The notes beneath the pieces are model-generated. The model was not told the DNA's origin. It saw nothing but the letters and a program-made list of their open reading frames with translations, and made no database searches. From Candidatus Synoicihabitans palmerolidicus (GTDB lineage: Bacteria > Verrucomicrobiota > Verrucomicrobiia > Opitutales > Opitutaceae), in NCBI GenBank assembly GCA_020809425.1, contig JAGGDC010000003.1:392756-456755 (forward strand): a stretch of DNA of 64,000 nt, given 5' to 3'. The position numbers and the translations under genes are program-made. Below, in pieces: positions 40,804 to 50,956 of this stretch. Position 1 is the first letter of the stretch. Each line of letters begins with the position of its first letter.

Positions 40804-42472
40804 CTAACCATTCAACACTGCCTCGATTCCCGCATCTCTCAGGGTCTGCATCCCTTCCTTCATCGCCCGCTGGCGGAGCTCAAATGCCGCACTGCTTTCG
40901 GCGATTTGTTCGCGCAAGGTTTCACTCATCGACAACCACTCGAACAAGCCGTGGCGTCCCCGGTATCTATCCGGTTCCACCGCAGTGCGCCACATCCCCG
41001 GCCTCGATAAAACGGTCGCCCACCCCAGCGTTCCGCGGTCATCCCCAATCGCTCCCGCAGCGCGGCATCGGGCGTGTAGGATTCCCGGCACTCGCCGCAC
41101 ACGCCGCGCACCAATTGTTGCCCCAGCACTGCTTCCAATGAGGAGCTGATCAGGTAGGGCTCGACACCCATGTCCGTGAGGTCGCGTCACCGCCCCGGGC
41201 ACATCGTTCGTATGCAGGGTGGCCAATACTAAATGCCCCGTCAGAGACGCCTGAATCGCGATCTGCGCCGTCTCCAGGTCTCGAATTTATCCGACCATGA
41301 TCACATCCGGATCCTGCCGCAAAAACGTTCGTAGCACTCGACCGAAGGGGCAGCCCGATCGCCGGCATTGATCGGCACCTGCATCACGCCATCGATCTCA
41401 TACTCCACCGGATCCTCCGCCGTAAAGAGCTTCCGTTCCACCGCATTGAGTTCCCGTAGCGCACTGTAGAGCGTAGTTGTTTTCCCCGACCCGGTCGGCC
41501 CCCGTTACCACCAAAATGCCATTGGGGCGCGTAATTATTTATCGGATACCTTAGGCAATCGGAGGGGGCATGCTGAGTTCGCTCAACTCCAGTCGGACCG
41601 CGCCTTGATCCAACACGCGCAACACCACCGGCTCACCAAACTGCGTCGGCAGCGTCGATACCCGCAAATCCACCGGTCGGCCGCCGGAGCGTGATCTTGA
41701 TGCGTCCGTCCTGCGGCACGCGTCGCTCCGCAATATTCAAGTTCGCCAACACCTTCAATCGCGACGCAATCGGCCCTGCCAGATGCTTAGGAGGTGGCGC
41801 CATGTCATTAAGCGCCCCATCCACGCGATAACGTATCCGGTAATTGGATTCAAATGGCTAAAAATGAATGTCTGACGCCTGCTCCCGGATAGCCTGCGCC
41901 AACACCAAATTCACAAACCGGACAATCGGTGCCTTGCTCGCTATGCTCTCCAGATCACGGATGGACAGTTCCGCTTCATCCGACTCCTCGCCAATCTCTT
42001 CGATATCCGCCAGCACCTCCTCCCACGTCGTCTCGTCCTCGCCGTAATGTTGATCAATCAATGCCTGCACGCGCGGAGGATCCCCGACGAGCACGCGCAC
42101 CTCCCGCCCCAGCGCAAACGTGAGATCCTCCACGACTCTGGCGTTGAAAGGATCCACGGCCAATACGTCGACCCCCGTCGCATCCGCGCGTAGCGCGGCG
42201 ACCCCATACATGCGGGCCAGATTGGCTGACACCAGCGCCGCCGGCTCCGCCGACAGCTGCGCCGGGAGTTCACGCTCGTACGGACAACCCAGATGGATCG
42301 CCAATTCCGCCAGCAACGTCTCCTGCGTCACCCATCCGTTGTCGATGGCCACGTCGGCCACCGCCCGGCCCGTCGTTTCATGTGCTTCCTGCGCCGCCGC
42401 CAATTGCTCCGGATCGAGTAGGGCGTGCTCACGGAGAAAATCGAGCACCGTATGATGGTGAGCCTCGAACAT
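40804..42472 (-). pseudogene. pilB: type IV pilus assembly ATPase PilB/GspE (copy 1), heavily decayed
   Basis: The N-terminal MshEN-type domain is intact ([19 protein letters not shown]). Then four in-frame stops fall in the ATPase: TAG 41858-41860 in the DIHFEPFE motif, TAA 41551-41553 and 41539-41541 around the expected IAEGIR segment, TAA 41287-41289 in the expected [11 protein letters not shown]. At three of these the family has an invariant Glu, so GAA/GAG to TAA/TAG is inferred. At least five indels are also present, for example at Walker A (near 41503). The C-terminal end ALNG is readable. It would have powered pilus extension or secretion; it is now dead. Confidence 0.9.
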
Positions 42473-42531
42473 ATTGGCAGAGGGGCGGCGATGGGATAAA
42501 GTTGGCGGCTCGGCTCCTTGTTCGCCGGGTC

Positions 42532-43619
42532 CTAGACCTCGGTCAACTGCGTGCCCATATCCAATAGTTTTTTGCGCATGCCTGCCGCGTCCTGCGCCTT
42601 CTCCACCGCCGTGTCCGGCGTGATCAATTCGCGATTTACCAAGCTCATCAGATGCGTATCCATCGTGATCATACCCAGCGCCGCTCCGGTCTGAATGTCG
42701 GATGGAATTCGGAAGATTTTGTTGTCGCGAATCAACGAGGCGATCGAAGTGGTCGTCACCATGATCTCGTAACCGGCGGACTCGGCCGCCGCCCACTTTT
42801 TTGCACAGGACTTGGGAAATCACAGCCACAATCGATGACCCCAGCTGGGTCCGAATCATGTCCTTCATGTTCACTGGAAACGCATCGACGATACGGTCCA
42901 CCATTTTGGCCGCACTGTTCGTGTGCAGAGTGCCCAAAAACCAAATGACCGGTTTCCGCCGCGCTGATCGCCGCCTCAATCGTCTCCAAATCGCGCATTT
43001 CACCCACCAGAATCACATCCTGATCCTGTCGCAATGCTCGACGAATCGCCTCGACAAACGACGGCACATCCTGCCCAATCTCGCGCTGGGTCACTACGCA
43101 GCGTTTATGGTCGTGATAATACTCGATCGGATCCTCGATTGTGATGAGGTGCCCTTCGCGGTGCTCGTTGATGTAATTGACCATCGACGCCAATGTCGTC
43201 GATTTGCCCACCCCCGTGGGACCAGTCACGAGGATCAATCCACGCGGCCGATACAACAGCTCCCTGATCTTGTCCGGCAACCCGATGTCCCGCAGACCAA
43301 ACATCGCGTTGGGAATCTGCCGCAGGACCAAGCCATAGTTACACTTGGCCTTCAGCACCGCAACGCGGAAACGGGCTCGGTCCATATACGCACATCCGAA
43401 GTCCGCCCCGCCCTCGAGCTTCGCCGTCTGTTGATGGTGAGCCGGGGTGATCGACAGCATCAACTGCTCCGTGTCCGCCGGTGTCAGATCCGGCCCCTCA
43501 ATCGGCACCATGCTGCCACTCAACCGCAAGGTGGGGGGCTGCCCCACTTGGCAATGTAGATCAGAGGCGTTTTGCTCGACCCCCAACTCGAGCAGATCGT
43601 TCATTTCGTAACTCATCAT
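42532..43619 (-). pseudogene. pilT: twitching motility ATPase PilT, two frameshifts
   Basis: Retraction ATPase of type IV pili. Walker A is [14 protein letters not shown]; the Asp box has [20 protein letters not shown]; Walker B is [15 protein letters not shown]; the His box reads [10 protein letters not shown] after a one-base shift near 42940. A second shift near 42790 separates the last 75 residues ([18 protein letters not shown]). Placed between the two PilB copies. Confidence 0.92.
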
Positions 43620-43631
43620 ATCTAAAGTAAG

Positions 43632-45352
43632 TTAAAGGCTGAAGGACGTTAGAGGCTCGCCGACGGTCGCTGCCATAACCTCGTCCACCATGGTAAGACC
43701 CGCGGCCGCTTTGCGCAACCCATCCTCTCGTAAGGTGCGCATCCCCGATCGGCGCGCTTGGTCACGTAATGCAGACAATCCAGCATGGGCGTGGATCATG
43801 CGTTCCAGCACTTCGTTGACGCCGAAGAACTCAAAAATAGCCACCCGTCCTCGATAACCGGTGCTTTGACACTTCGGGCACCCCGCCCCGCGGACACAAG
43901 TTTCACGTCAGTCGGATCTACCCCCGCTTGCGCCATCACTTTTGCTACCACGCCATCCGTCTCGACCGGAGTGCGGCATGATTCACACACTCGCCGTACC
44001 AGCCTTTGGGCCACGACCGCCCGCAACGCGCTCGACACCCAAAACGGCTTCACCCCGAGGTCGATCAGCCGCGTTACAGCCCCGGGCGCATCATTCGTAT
44101 GCAGCGTTGAAAACACCAAATACCCCGTCAAAGAGGCGTTGATCGCGATATCCGCCGTCTCGCGATCTCGGATCTCTCCCACCATCACAATATTTGGTGC
44201 CTGCCGCAGCATCGCCCGCAACGCCGCCGCAAAACTCAGGCCCACTTCATTCCGTACCGGCACTTGGTTGATTCCGGTAAGCTGATACTCCACCGGATCC
44301 TCCACCGTGATGATCTTCCGATCCGGTCGATTGATCGCGTTCAAACACGAATAAAGCGTGGTCGTCTTACCCGATCCCGTGGGCCCGGTCACCAATACCA
44401 TCCCATCCGCCAATCCGTTCAACCGCTGCAAGCTGGCCACGTCGTCCGGCCACAGTCCTAGCTCCGACAGATCCGGCGTCAGCCCATCCGTAGCCAAAAT
44501 CCTCATCACCACGCTTTCCCCGTGCGCTGTCGGCACTGTCGACACTCGCAAATCGAGGGAACGCCCCTCCACTCTCAACTGGATCCGGCCATCCTGGGGC
44601 AGCCGTTTCTCCGCGATCGGACAGGTCTGCCATGATCTTTACCCGGGAGATCAAGGCCAACTGCAACCGTTTCGGTGGACTCTCCACTTCCAACAACCGG
44701 CCATCGATTCGGTAGCGGGCTCGAAATTTCCTCTCCAGGGGCTCCAAATGGATGTCCGACGCCCGCAACCGCAGCCCTGCCGCGATAATCGCATGCACCC
44801 GACGGACCTACCGGCGCCTCGTCCGTTTCCTTGGTTGGACCGGCCGCAGAGTCTCCCGTCTCTTCCACCATCAATGCCGAGTCCGCCTCTTCACCGTACG
44901 GTCCATAATATCGGGAGATCGCTGCCCCGATTTCCGTGGGCGTAGTCACCACCGTCTCAAGGGTGCGATTCAATAAATGCCCCAGCTCGTCCCCCGGCGC
45001 CAAATCCAACGGATCCGCCACCGCAATCTCCAAACACCCCGGCGTCGCTCGCAACGGACAAATCCCATAGCGCCTCGCTTGATCTCCGCTCACCAGAGCC
45101 AACCCCTCCCCCCTAAACCCGCAGACCGGCCAGCTCGACCACGGAGAGACCAAACTCCACCGCCAACCATCCACAGGCATCTCGTTCGGAAAAAATTCCC
45201 TGATCAATCAAGACGCGCGCCAGCGACCGAGGTTGACCAAATTCGACCGACGCGTCGGCTCGGCGCACCTCCGCGGCTGCCGCTTCCTGCACGGCCGACA
45301 GCCACCCCTCCCGCCGAGCGATTTCCAGGAGGAGTTCGTCGGAGGAGGTCAT
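43632..45352 (-). pseudogene. pilB: type IV pilus assembly ATPase PilB/GspE (copy 2), four frameshifts
   Basis: First gene of the motor cluster, 31 bases after rho. The N-terminal MshEN-like domain reads LARVLIDQGIFSERDACG. Shifts near 45115, 44800, 44620 and 43885 break the frame. The ATPase core is otherwise well kept: [66 protein letters not shown], and a Cys pair pattern (CESCRT, GCPKC) that binds zinc. It is less eroded than copy 1, with no in-frame nonsense codon that I could see. Confidence 0.9.
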
Positions 45353-45383
45353 GGCCGCTGGGCAATCGCTGATGAAGCCGACC

Positions 45384-47708
45384 TTAGCGGTTCAGACTCA
45401 TCAAGAACTCGGCATTGGTCTTTGTCTTCCGCAACCGGGTGATAAACATCTCCATGGCCTCGACCGGCGGGATGCCTTGCATCGCCCGGCGCAAACCGTA
45501 GACGCGCAGCATCTCTTCGGGATGGTAGATGAGTTCTTCCTTCCGGGTGCCCGAACGATCGATGTTAATCGCCGGGAAAATGCGCTTGTCCGAAAGCCCG
45601 CGATCCAGGTGCAACTCCATGTTGCCCGTTCCCTTGAACTCCTCGAAAATGACCTCGTCCATCCGGCTGTTCGTATCGATCAACGCTGTGCCGAGGATGG
45701 TCAGCGAGCCACCGCCCTCGATATTGCGGGCCGAACCGAAGAACCGCTTGGGTTTCTGCAGCGCCGTCGCCTCGATACCACCGGACATGATCTTACCGGA
45801 ATTGCCTGCCAGCGCATTGTAGGCCCGAGCCAAACGTGTGATCGAGTCGAGCAGGATCACCACGTGCTGACCTTGCTCCACCAAACGACGCGCCTTCTCG
45901 ATTACTATTTCCGCCGCATGCACATGATTCGTCGGAGCTTCATCAAAGGTCGAACTCACCACCTCACCCTTTGTGTGGCGCCGGAAATCCGTCACTTCTT
46001 CCGGACGTTCATCGATCAACAACATGATCAACTTCGCCTCCGGAAAGTTGTTCGACACCGAATTCGCCATGTTCTGCATCAGCACGGTCTTACCGGTGCG
46101 GGGCGGCGCTACGATCAAACCGCGTTGCCCAAATCCAATCGGAGTCAACAGGTCGACGGAGCGCATTGAGATATCCTTGTGGATCGGCGCCTCCATCAGA
46201 ATGCGCTTTAGCGGATAGTAGGGCTCCAACTCCTCAAACGGCGTCACCGCCGCGATCGTTTCAGGTGCCTGCCCCATGACGGACTCAATGCCAATCACCA
46301 AGGGGCAACGTTCGCCCTCACGTGGCGGACGCACGATTACCTCGACTTCATGTCCACGCTTCAAGCCGTAGCGCCGCACAAGCGACGGTGGCAGAAAACT
46401 GTTCTCGGAGTTCAGTCGATACGACATGTGCGGATGCACCACGAACCCGTAGTCATCATCCGTCATGTCAATCCAGCCGTGGTCCCACATCGGCAGTGAT
46501 TTTCCCGTCGCTACCTTAAAGATCGCCTCCAACCAAGCGCGTCGGCTCGGCACTGCGTCAATGGATGCTCCCAGTTCCTTCCCCTTGACTCCCAACTCCG
46601 AGATACCCAGCGGGTATAGCGCCTCGATGTTGATCGGCACCAACTCCGAGTTGCGCACCTTTTCGGCTTCCGCATCGAGGTTGGCCCATTCTTCGAATGC
46701 AGACGGTTTCAGTAATTCGCCGAAACGAATTTCCTCCATCCCCGGAGGCAAGGGTTGTGCCGGCGGCCGATCCCGCGGATCGCCCTTGCTCCACTTGCCT
46801 TTCTTTCCGCGTTTCCCGCCCTTGCCGCGGTCTGGCTTGTTCTTCCACCAAGGATCGTCACCGCCCTCGCTTCCTTCCCCGCCTTGCGCGGCACGGGATC
46901 GATCACGGTCACTTTCCCCGCCTTGCGCGCCACGCGATCGATCTCGGTCGCCTTCGCCTCGGGGACTTCGGGCCCGGTCACCATCACCTCTCGGACCACG
47001 CGAACGATCTCGATCTCCGCCTCCATTACCTCGTGAACGATCTCGGCGATCCCCTCCCCCTCTGGAATCCCTACGCTCACGCGGGCGGTCGCGATCACGT
47101 TCCGGCCGCTGTTCCGAGGCACCATCCGCCGCTTCGGTGGGCTTGTCTGGGGATTCACTGCGGGGTTCCACTGCCGCAGACTCGTTGCTCGGCGCAGGAC
47201 TTGATCCTGCGGTCTCTTGCGCAGACTCCTTTGCTGCCTCCGACTTCGCGCCCGGCTGAGGCGCCAGAGCATCTTCTTTGGCCGAGGTTGGAATTGGAGT
47301 TGGCACGGGCGTTGGCGAGGGTTCCTTCGACGGCTCCGATGCACACGTTGACTCAGTCACAGGAGCTTCTTTCACCGCTTTGGCCACGGGGGTGGGCTTG
47401 AAAATGGGTTCCGCTTTCTCTGCGGAAGCGTTCTCCGTGGCCGCCTTTTCTCTAATCGCCCGTTCCGCCCGAGTTTCCTTATCCGCGGATTTGGCCCGCG
47501 AGACCCGGCGCTTGGGGGCCGGTGCTTTGGCGGGCGAGCCACCGTCCAGCGGTAACTTCTGCCGTCTCCGATGCGCGGCTTTCTTGCGGGTTCGGGGCGC
47601 GGCCGCCTTCTTGACGGTAGTGCGAGTACGAATTGCCCACTTTACCGGCTTCTTTTTGGGGGTTTTATCGGCGTTAGCGTCGCCGGGGGGCACGTCTGAG
47701 TCTGCCAT
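45384..47708 (-). CDS. rho: transcription termination factor Rho with long N-terminal extension
   Basis: Hexameric RNA helicase that ends transcription. The conserved core starts near residue 323. The RNA-binding domain includes [19 protein letters not shown]; Walker A is [11 protein letters not shown]; further motifs are [26 protein letters not shown] and [19 protein letters not shown]. Residues 1-320 are not in classical Rho: first an Ala/Lys/Pro/Glu-rich stretch, then about residues 200-280 with repeated RDRSRG-type units. Such disordered basic inserts occur in several phyla and can bind RNA or drive condensation. 774 residues, intact, between coaE and the dead pilus genes. Confidence 0.95.
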   Translation of the reverse strand: MADSDVPPGDANADKTPKKKPVKWAIRTRTTVKKAAAPRTRKKAAHRRRQKLPLDGGSPAKAPAPKRRVSRAKSADKETRAERAIREKAATENASAEKAEPIFKPTPVAKAVKEAPVTESTCASEPSKEPSPTPVPTPIPTSAKEDALAPQPGAKSEAAKESAQETAGSSPAPSNESAAVEPRSESPDKPTEAADGASEQRPERDRDRPRERRDSRGGGDRRDRSRGNGGGDRDRSRGPRGDGDRARSPRGEGDRDRSRGAQGGESDRDRSRAAQGGEGSEGGDDPWWKNKPDRGKGGKRGKKGKWSKGDPRDRPPAQPLPPGMEEIRFGELLKPSAFEEWANLDAEAEKVRNSELVPINIEALYPLGISELGVKGKELGASIDAVPSRRAWLEAIFKVATGKSLPMWDHGWIDMTDDDYGFVVHPHMSYRLNSENSFLPPSLVRRYGLKRGHEVEVIVRPPREGERCPLVIGIESVMGQAPETIAAVTPFEELEPYYPLKRILMEAPIHKDISMRSVDLLTPIGFGQRGLIVAPPRTGKTVLMQNMANSVSNNFPEAKLIMLLIDERPEEVTDFRRHTKGEVVSSTFDEAPTNHVHAAEIVIEKARRLVEQGQHVVILLDSITRLARAYNALAGNSGKIMSGGIEATALQKPKRFFGSARNIEGGGSLTILGTALIDTNSRMDEVIFEEFKGTGNMELHLDRGLSDKRIFPAINIDRSGTRKEELIYHPEEMLRVYGLRRAMQGIPPVEAMEMFITRLRKTKTNAEFLMSLNR

Positions 47709-47773
47709 AGGTAGAAAATAATGTTAAAAGGGGGCGACACAATCGATCGACGGCATCCGTCGGCTTGCCAACT

Positions 47774-48418
47774 TCAGGACCTCTCTATATCTGCGGAAAG
47801 TTCCGTTTGTAAGTGAGTTACCTGCTCCCTCAGAAAAGGGAGAGTGCCATCATTCCATAGCACCATATCGGCAAGATCAAGTTTACGCGCTAAAGGCAAT
47901 TGCTTCGAAATTCGTTCCCCGGCAAGCGCATTGGAAATTCCGCGCTTTCTCAGCCGGGCGAGCTGAACGTCGGCACTTGAGGCGACGCATACGATGAAAT
48001 CAAACCAATTCTCCAAGCGTTTCTCGAACAACAGCGGCACCTCCACGACCCAATCGTCTTTTGGACCCGTCGCCAATATCTCCCGCCACCGGGCAAAAAG
48101 CCGCGGATGCACCCAACTTTCCAACAGCTCTCGCTCCCCGTCGTCGCTGAAAACCCGACTCGCCAATTGCTTGCGATCCAGCTTATCGTCATCGCCAAAA
48201 ATCGCCCCTCCCCAGCGATCCCGCATCAGTTGCGTCATTTCCTCACTCGGCAAGAGCTCATTCCGCACCATCGCATCGGAATCAATCAATCGATAGCCGG
48301 CCTCCACAAAAAGTCCTGCCACCGTAGATTTTCCACAACCCATACCTCCGGTTAATCCGATTACCGTCGTTGATGTCCTTTGCGATTGATGAACTGGACT
48401 TAAGTGATGGGTATGCAA
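47774..48418 (-). CDS. coaE: dephospho-CoA kinase
   Basis: Last step of coenzyme A synthesis. P-loop GLTGGMGCGKSTVAG, DSDAMVR, and VEVPLLFEKRLENWFD are family motifs. 214 residues including about 18 N-terminal residues before the core that may be over-called. Intact and essential. It lies between the IS30 region and rho. Confidence 0.93.
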   Translation of the reverse strand: MHTHHLSPVHQSQRTSTTVIGLTGGMGCGKSTVAGLFVEAGYRLIDSDAMVRNELLPSEEMTQLMRDRWGGAIFGDDDKLDRKQLASRVFSDDGERELLESWVHPRLFARWREILATGPKDDWVVEVPLLFEKRLENWFDFIVCVASSADVQLARLRKRGISNALAGERISKQLPLARKLDLADMVLWNDGTLPFLREQVTHLQTELSADIERS

Positions 48419-48558
48419 TTTATTTACAACGCCCGCTGGTTCCCGTTCTCTCTTCGTCTCAATTACCTTTATGTTCCCTGATAGTCGACACTCGAGACGC
48501 CAGCGCAGTCTCTTCCCGAATCCGGCAAATCGCTCAAGAAGGGCGGCGTCAAGCGGCT
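48373..48558 (+). pseudogene. possible 5' gene fragment next to the IS30 element
   Basis: An open frame of about 60 codons (with AIYLQRPLVPVLSSSQLPL and DTRDASAVSSRIRQIAQEG) runs into the element end and stops. It overlaps the 5' end of coaE in the opposite direction, which argues against it. If real, it is a gene truncated when the IS30 element or a rearrangement arrived. No family recognised. Confidence 0.25.
48496..48506. repeat. direct repeat flanking the IS30 region (left)
   Basis: GACGCCAGCGC, identical to 49594-49604 in the same orientation. The next ten bases are also similar (AGTCTCTTCCC here, AGTTTTTCCC there). It could mark a duplicated target or a recombination joint. Confidence 0.4.
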
Positions 48559-49568
48559 AGTGCACAGTTTTTTTGTATAATAGCATGAAAGACTTCAGCG
48601 GGAGACTGTCCGTCGAGCCCGATGCGAGAGAGAGTATTGAGTAGCCACTCCGCTTTGGCGATTTGGCCTTTGGTGACGGCGTTAAAATCGATGCCTTTAG
48701 GGAAATATTCCCGGATCAGACCGTTGATATTCGCGACCGCACCGCGCTGCCAAGGGCTGTGTGGATTGCAGAAGTAGACCGCCACTTTTGTGGCAAGGGA
48801 GAAGGCAGCATGTTGGGCCATTTCGCGGCCGTTGTCGTAGGTGAGGGTCTTGCGCAGGTGGGCGGGCAGGCGTTTGAAGGCCCGGATGAGAGCGCGGGCG
48901 ACGCTGATCGCGTCTTTGGCGCCGCCCAACGGGACGATCATCACGTAGCGGGAGACCCGTTCGGTGATGACCAAAATGGCGATGCAATTGCCCGCACCCA
49001 TGACCAAGTCGGCCTCCCAGTGTCCGAGCACCTCCCGGCGCTCCACCTCAGCGGGTCGCTCGCCGATATTGATCGCGCCCGGCAACTGGCCCGAGAGCTT
49101 GCCCTTGGCGCGGGGGCGGGACTGCGCCGGGGCTTCTTGCGCCGCAAATAAGCGATCAACTCCTTCTTAACCGAGCCTTTGGAGTGGCCGTAGATGAAGT
49201 CGTAGATGGTTTCGTGGCTCACGCGTCGGGTCAGATCAAGGCCATGACGTCGTCTCAAGGCGACTTCGATTTGCTTGGGCGTAGCGTCGGTGGCAAACAG
49301 GGCCAGCACCTCGTCGCGCAAGGCGGGCGTGTCGGCGACTTTGTTGCGCGCGGTGCACTTGGGCAGACGGCAAGCGCGAGTCTGCGCATCCATGCCGCTG
49401 TAGCTGTTGCGCCCGCCGTTGCGGGTGATCTCGCGATTGACCACCGAGGCGTCGCGGCCGAGGGCGGCGGCAAGCTGAGCGCCGCTTTTGCCCTGGGCCC
49501 TGGGCCAAACCGGCATGAATCGCTTCGCGTTCCTTGGCGGTGATGCGCCGTTGTATTTTTGCCACCAC
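48549..49568 (-). pseudogene. IS30-family transposase, frameshifted
   Basis: N-terminal helix-turn-helix ([16 protein letters not shown]), an internal region ([20 protein letters not shown]), and the IS30 catalytic core: first Asp in [14 protein letters not shown], second Asp in LTYDNGREMAQH. In the third block relatives read RGTNEN before NGL; here it is RGAVANINGLIRE, so the catalytic Glu appears replaced by Ala (GCG). A 7-bp tandem duplication at 49491-49504 and another indel near 49110 break the frame. Inactive on three counts. Confidence 0.85.
49491..49504. repeat. 7-bp tandem duplication in IS30 transposase
   Basis: CCCTGGG occurs twice in succession. Removing one copy restores the frame as [18 protein letters not shown]. 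Confidence 0.85.
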
Positions 49569-49593
49569 TCCAAATCCTCCGCTCTGCGCCCAC

Positions 49594-49604
49594 GACGCCA
49601 GCGC
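49594..49604. repeat. direct repeat flanking the IS30 region (right)
   Basis: GACGCCAGCGC, same sequence and orientation as 48496-48506, at the junction with the carbamoyltransferase. Confidence 0.4.
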
Positions 49605-49605
49605 G

Positions 49606-50956
49606 GAGTTTTTCCCTTCATTTCGGCCGGACGTGGATCCGCCAAAATAGACCGATTCCCCAGTGCCCGTGGTCCGAATTCAGCCCGCCCCTGCACCCAA
49701 CCCAAAAGTTTGCCTGCAGCCAACAATGCCGCCGCCTCTCGGTGCACCGTCCCGGGCAGGTGTCGTATCTTCTGGAATCGGCCAAACTCCCCCAGATGCT
49801 CCATTGAAACGTTCGAAATCGACGCGCCAAGATACGGACTCATCACTTCGCAAGCAGGTCTCAAATCAGGATTATCCTGGTAACAAGCCAACAGCGCGGC
49901 CCCCAATGCGTTGCCGTCGTCGCCTGGCGCACAAGGTACATGCAGCTGCTTGAATGGGGTCGCCCCCAGCAACTGGCCGTTGTAGGAGGAATTTAATCCA
50001 CAGCCTCCCCCAAGTACCAGATTTTCGGACAAACCAAGCGCGTGGAAATTCGTCAATAATGTGGTCATCGACTCCGCATAAAATGCCTGTGTCGTCGCCG
50101 CGAAGCTCGCCATGTCGATAGCTGGTACGCCTGGTTTTCGCCCTCGCCCCTGCAATCGTTTCCTCCAGCGTTTCAGCTGCGTGGTCGATGGGTATTTAAA
50201 CTTCAATCCTTCGATACGCCCCAGCTCACGAAACTCGTCCAGCATGGCCGGATCGACTTCTCCGTAGGGCGCGAGGCCCATCAGTTTCCCCTCCTCCCCG
50301 GCCTCACTGCTGAAACCGGCTACGTCGGTACACATTGAATACAGGATACCCAGACTCTCCGGGCCTTTCATCTGTGCGACCGGCCGCAATCTTCCGTCCG
50401 CATACGCATAGTAGGACATCGAACCCGATTCTCCCTGCCCGTCGACCACCACGCAGGCCGCTTCTTGGAATGGGCTCGTGAAACACGCCGCGGCCGCGTG
50501 AACATCATGATGGGGCAAATGCACAAAACGTTGACGCCGATTGCCGAAATCCTTGATCAACACGTCGGCCAGATGACCGCCCCCTAAGCGTAGGGTGCTA
50601 TGCTGCAACCAGAGCGCAAAAAACAACTGGTGCTGGTCGACCAGGAAGCGGGTCATTTCCGCGCCACGTCGAGCGAGTTTTTCATGGTTGGTAAGTCCAA
50701 GCAGGAACTGAAAATCCATGAAACGCGAAAATCCCCGTCCCCATGATTTCGCGATGATGAATTCTCCCTGCGGATCGCAGTGTTCCCTTAAAACCTGTCG
50801 CACAAGTCCGCGCGGGTCAGCCGCACATCCATAAGCTCTCTTTACCTGATAGAAGCGCTCAACGGCTTCGGCGAAGAGTACCTTGCCCTGTTCGTCGACC
50901 ACGGCCAACGCCGGGTCGTGAAAGGTTGTGGAAAGTCCGACGTAGTATTTAGCCAT
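49606..50956 (-). pseudogene. NodU/CmcH-type O-carbamoyltransferase, C-terminus lost
   Basis: Transfers a carbamoyl group to a hydroxyl, often as a late tailoring step in natural products. The N-terminal Kae1-like domain is present ([68 protein letters not shown]). The C-terminal domain starts normally ([18 protein letters not shown]) but stops after [11 protein letters not shown], where IS30 sequence begins. About 450 codons remain; relatives have about 550-600. No other lesion is seen in the remaining part. It overlaps the GT25 gene by 8 bp as the last gene of the beta-branching operon. A carbamate-bearing product such as palmerolide would need this step, so an intact copy should exist elsewhere if the organism makes it. 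Confidence 0.88.

Larger units (their letters stand above)
48507..49593 (-). mobile_element. IS30-family insertion sequence, decayed (ends approximate)
   Basis: About 1.1 kb around one IS30-type transposase. I could not find clear terminal inverted repeats, so the limits are set by the short direct repeats on each side. The right end lies inside the carbamoyltransferase coding region, just after the KGK of PRPAEMKGK; the left end abuts unrelated sequence before coaE. The element therefore accompanies a deletion or rearrangement and not just a simple insertion. Confidence 0.55.

Noticed and set aside
46870..47110. CRISPR-like or satellite repeat in the RD-rich part of rho
   Set aside because: The periodicity comes from repeated Arg-Asp-Arg-Ser codons in a single open frame; there are no spacers.
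46465..47401. Plus-strand frames antisense to rho
   Set aside because: They mirror the repetitive basic region of rho and show no family features.
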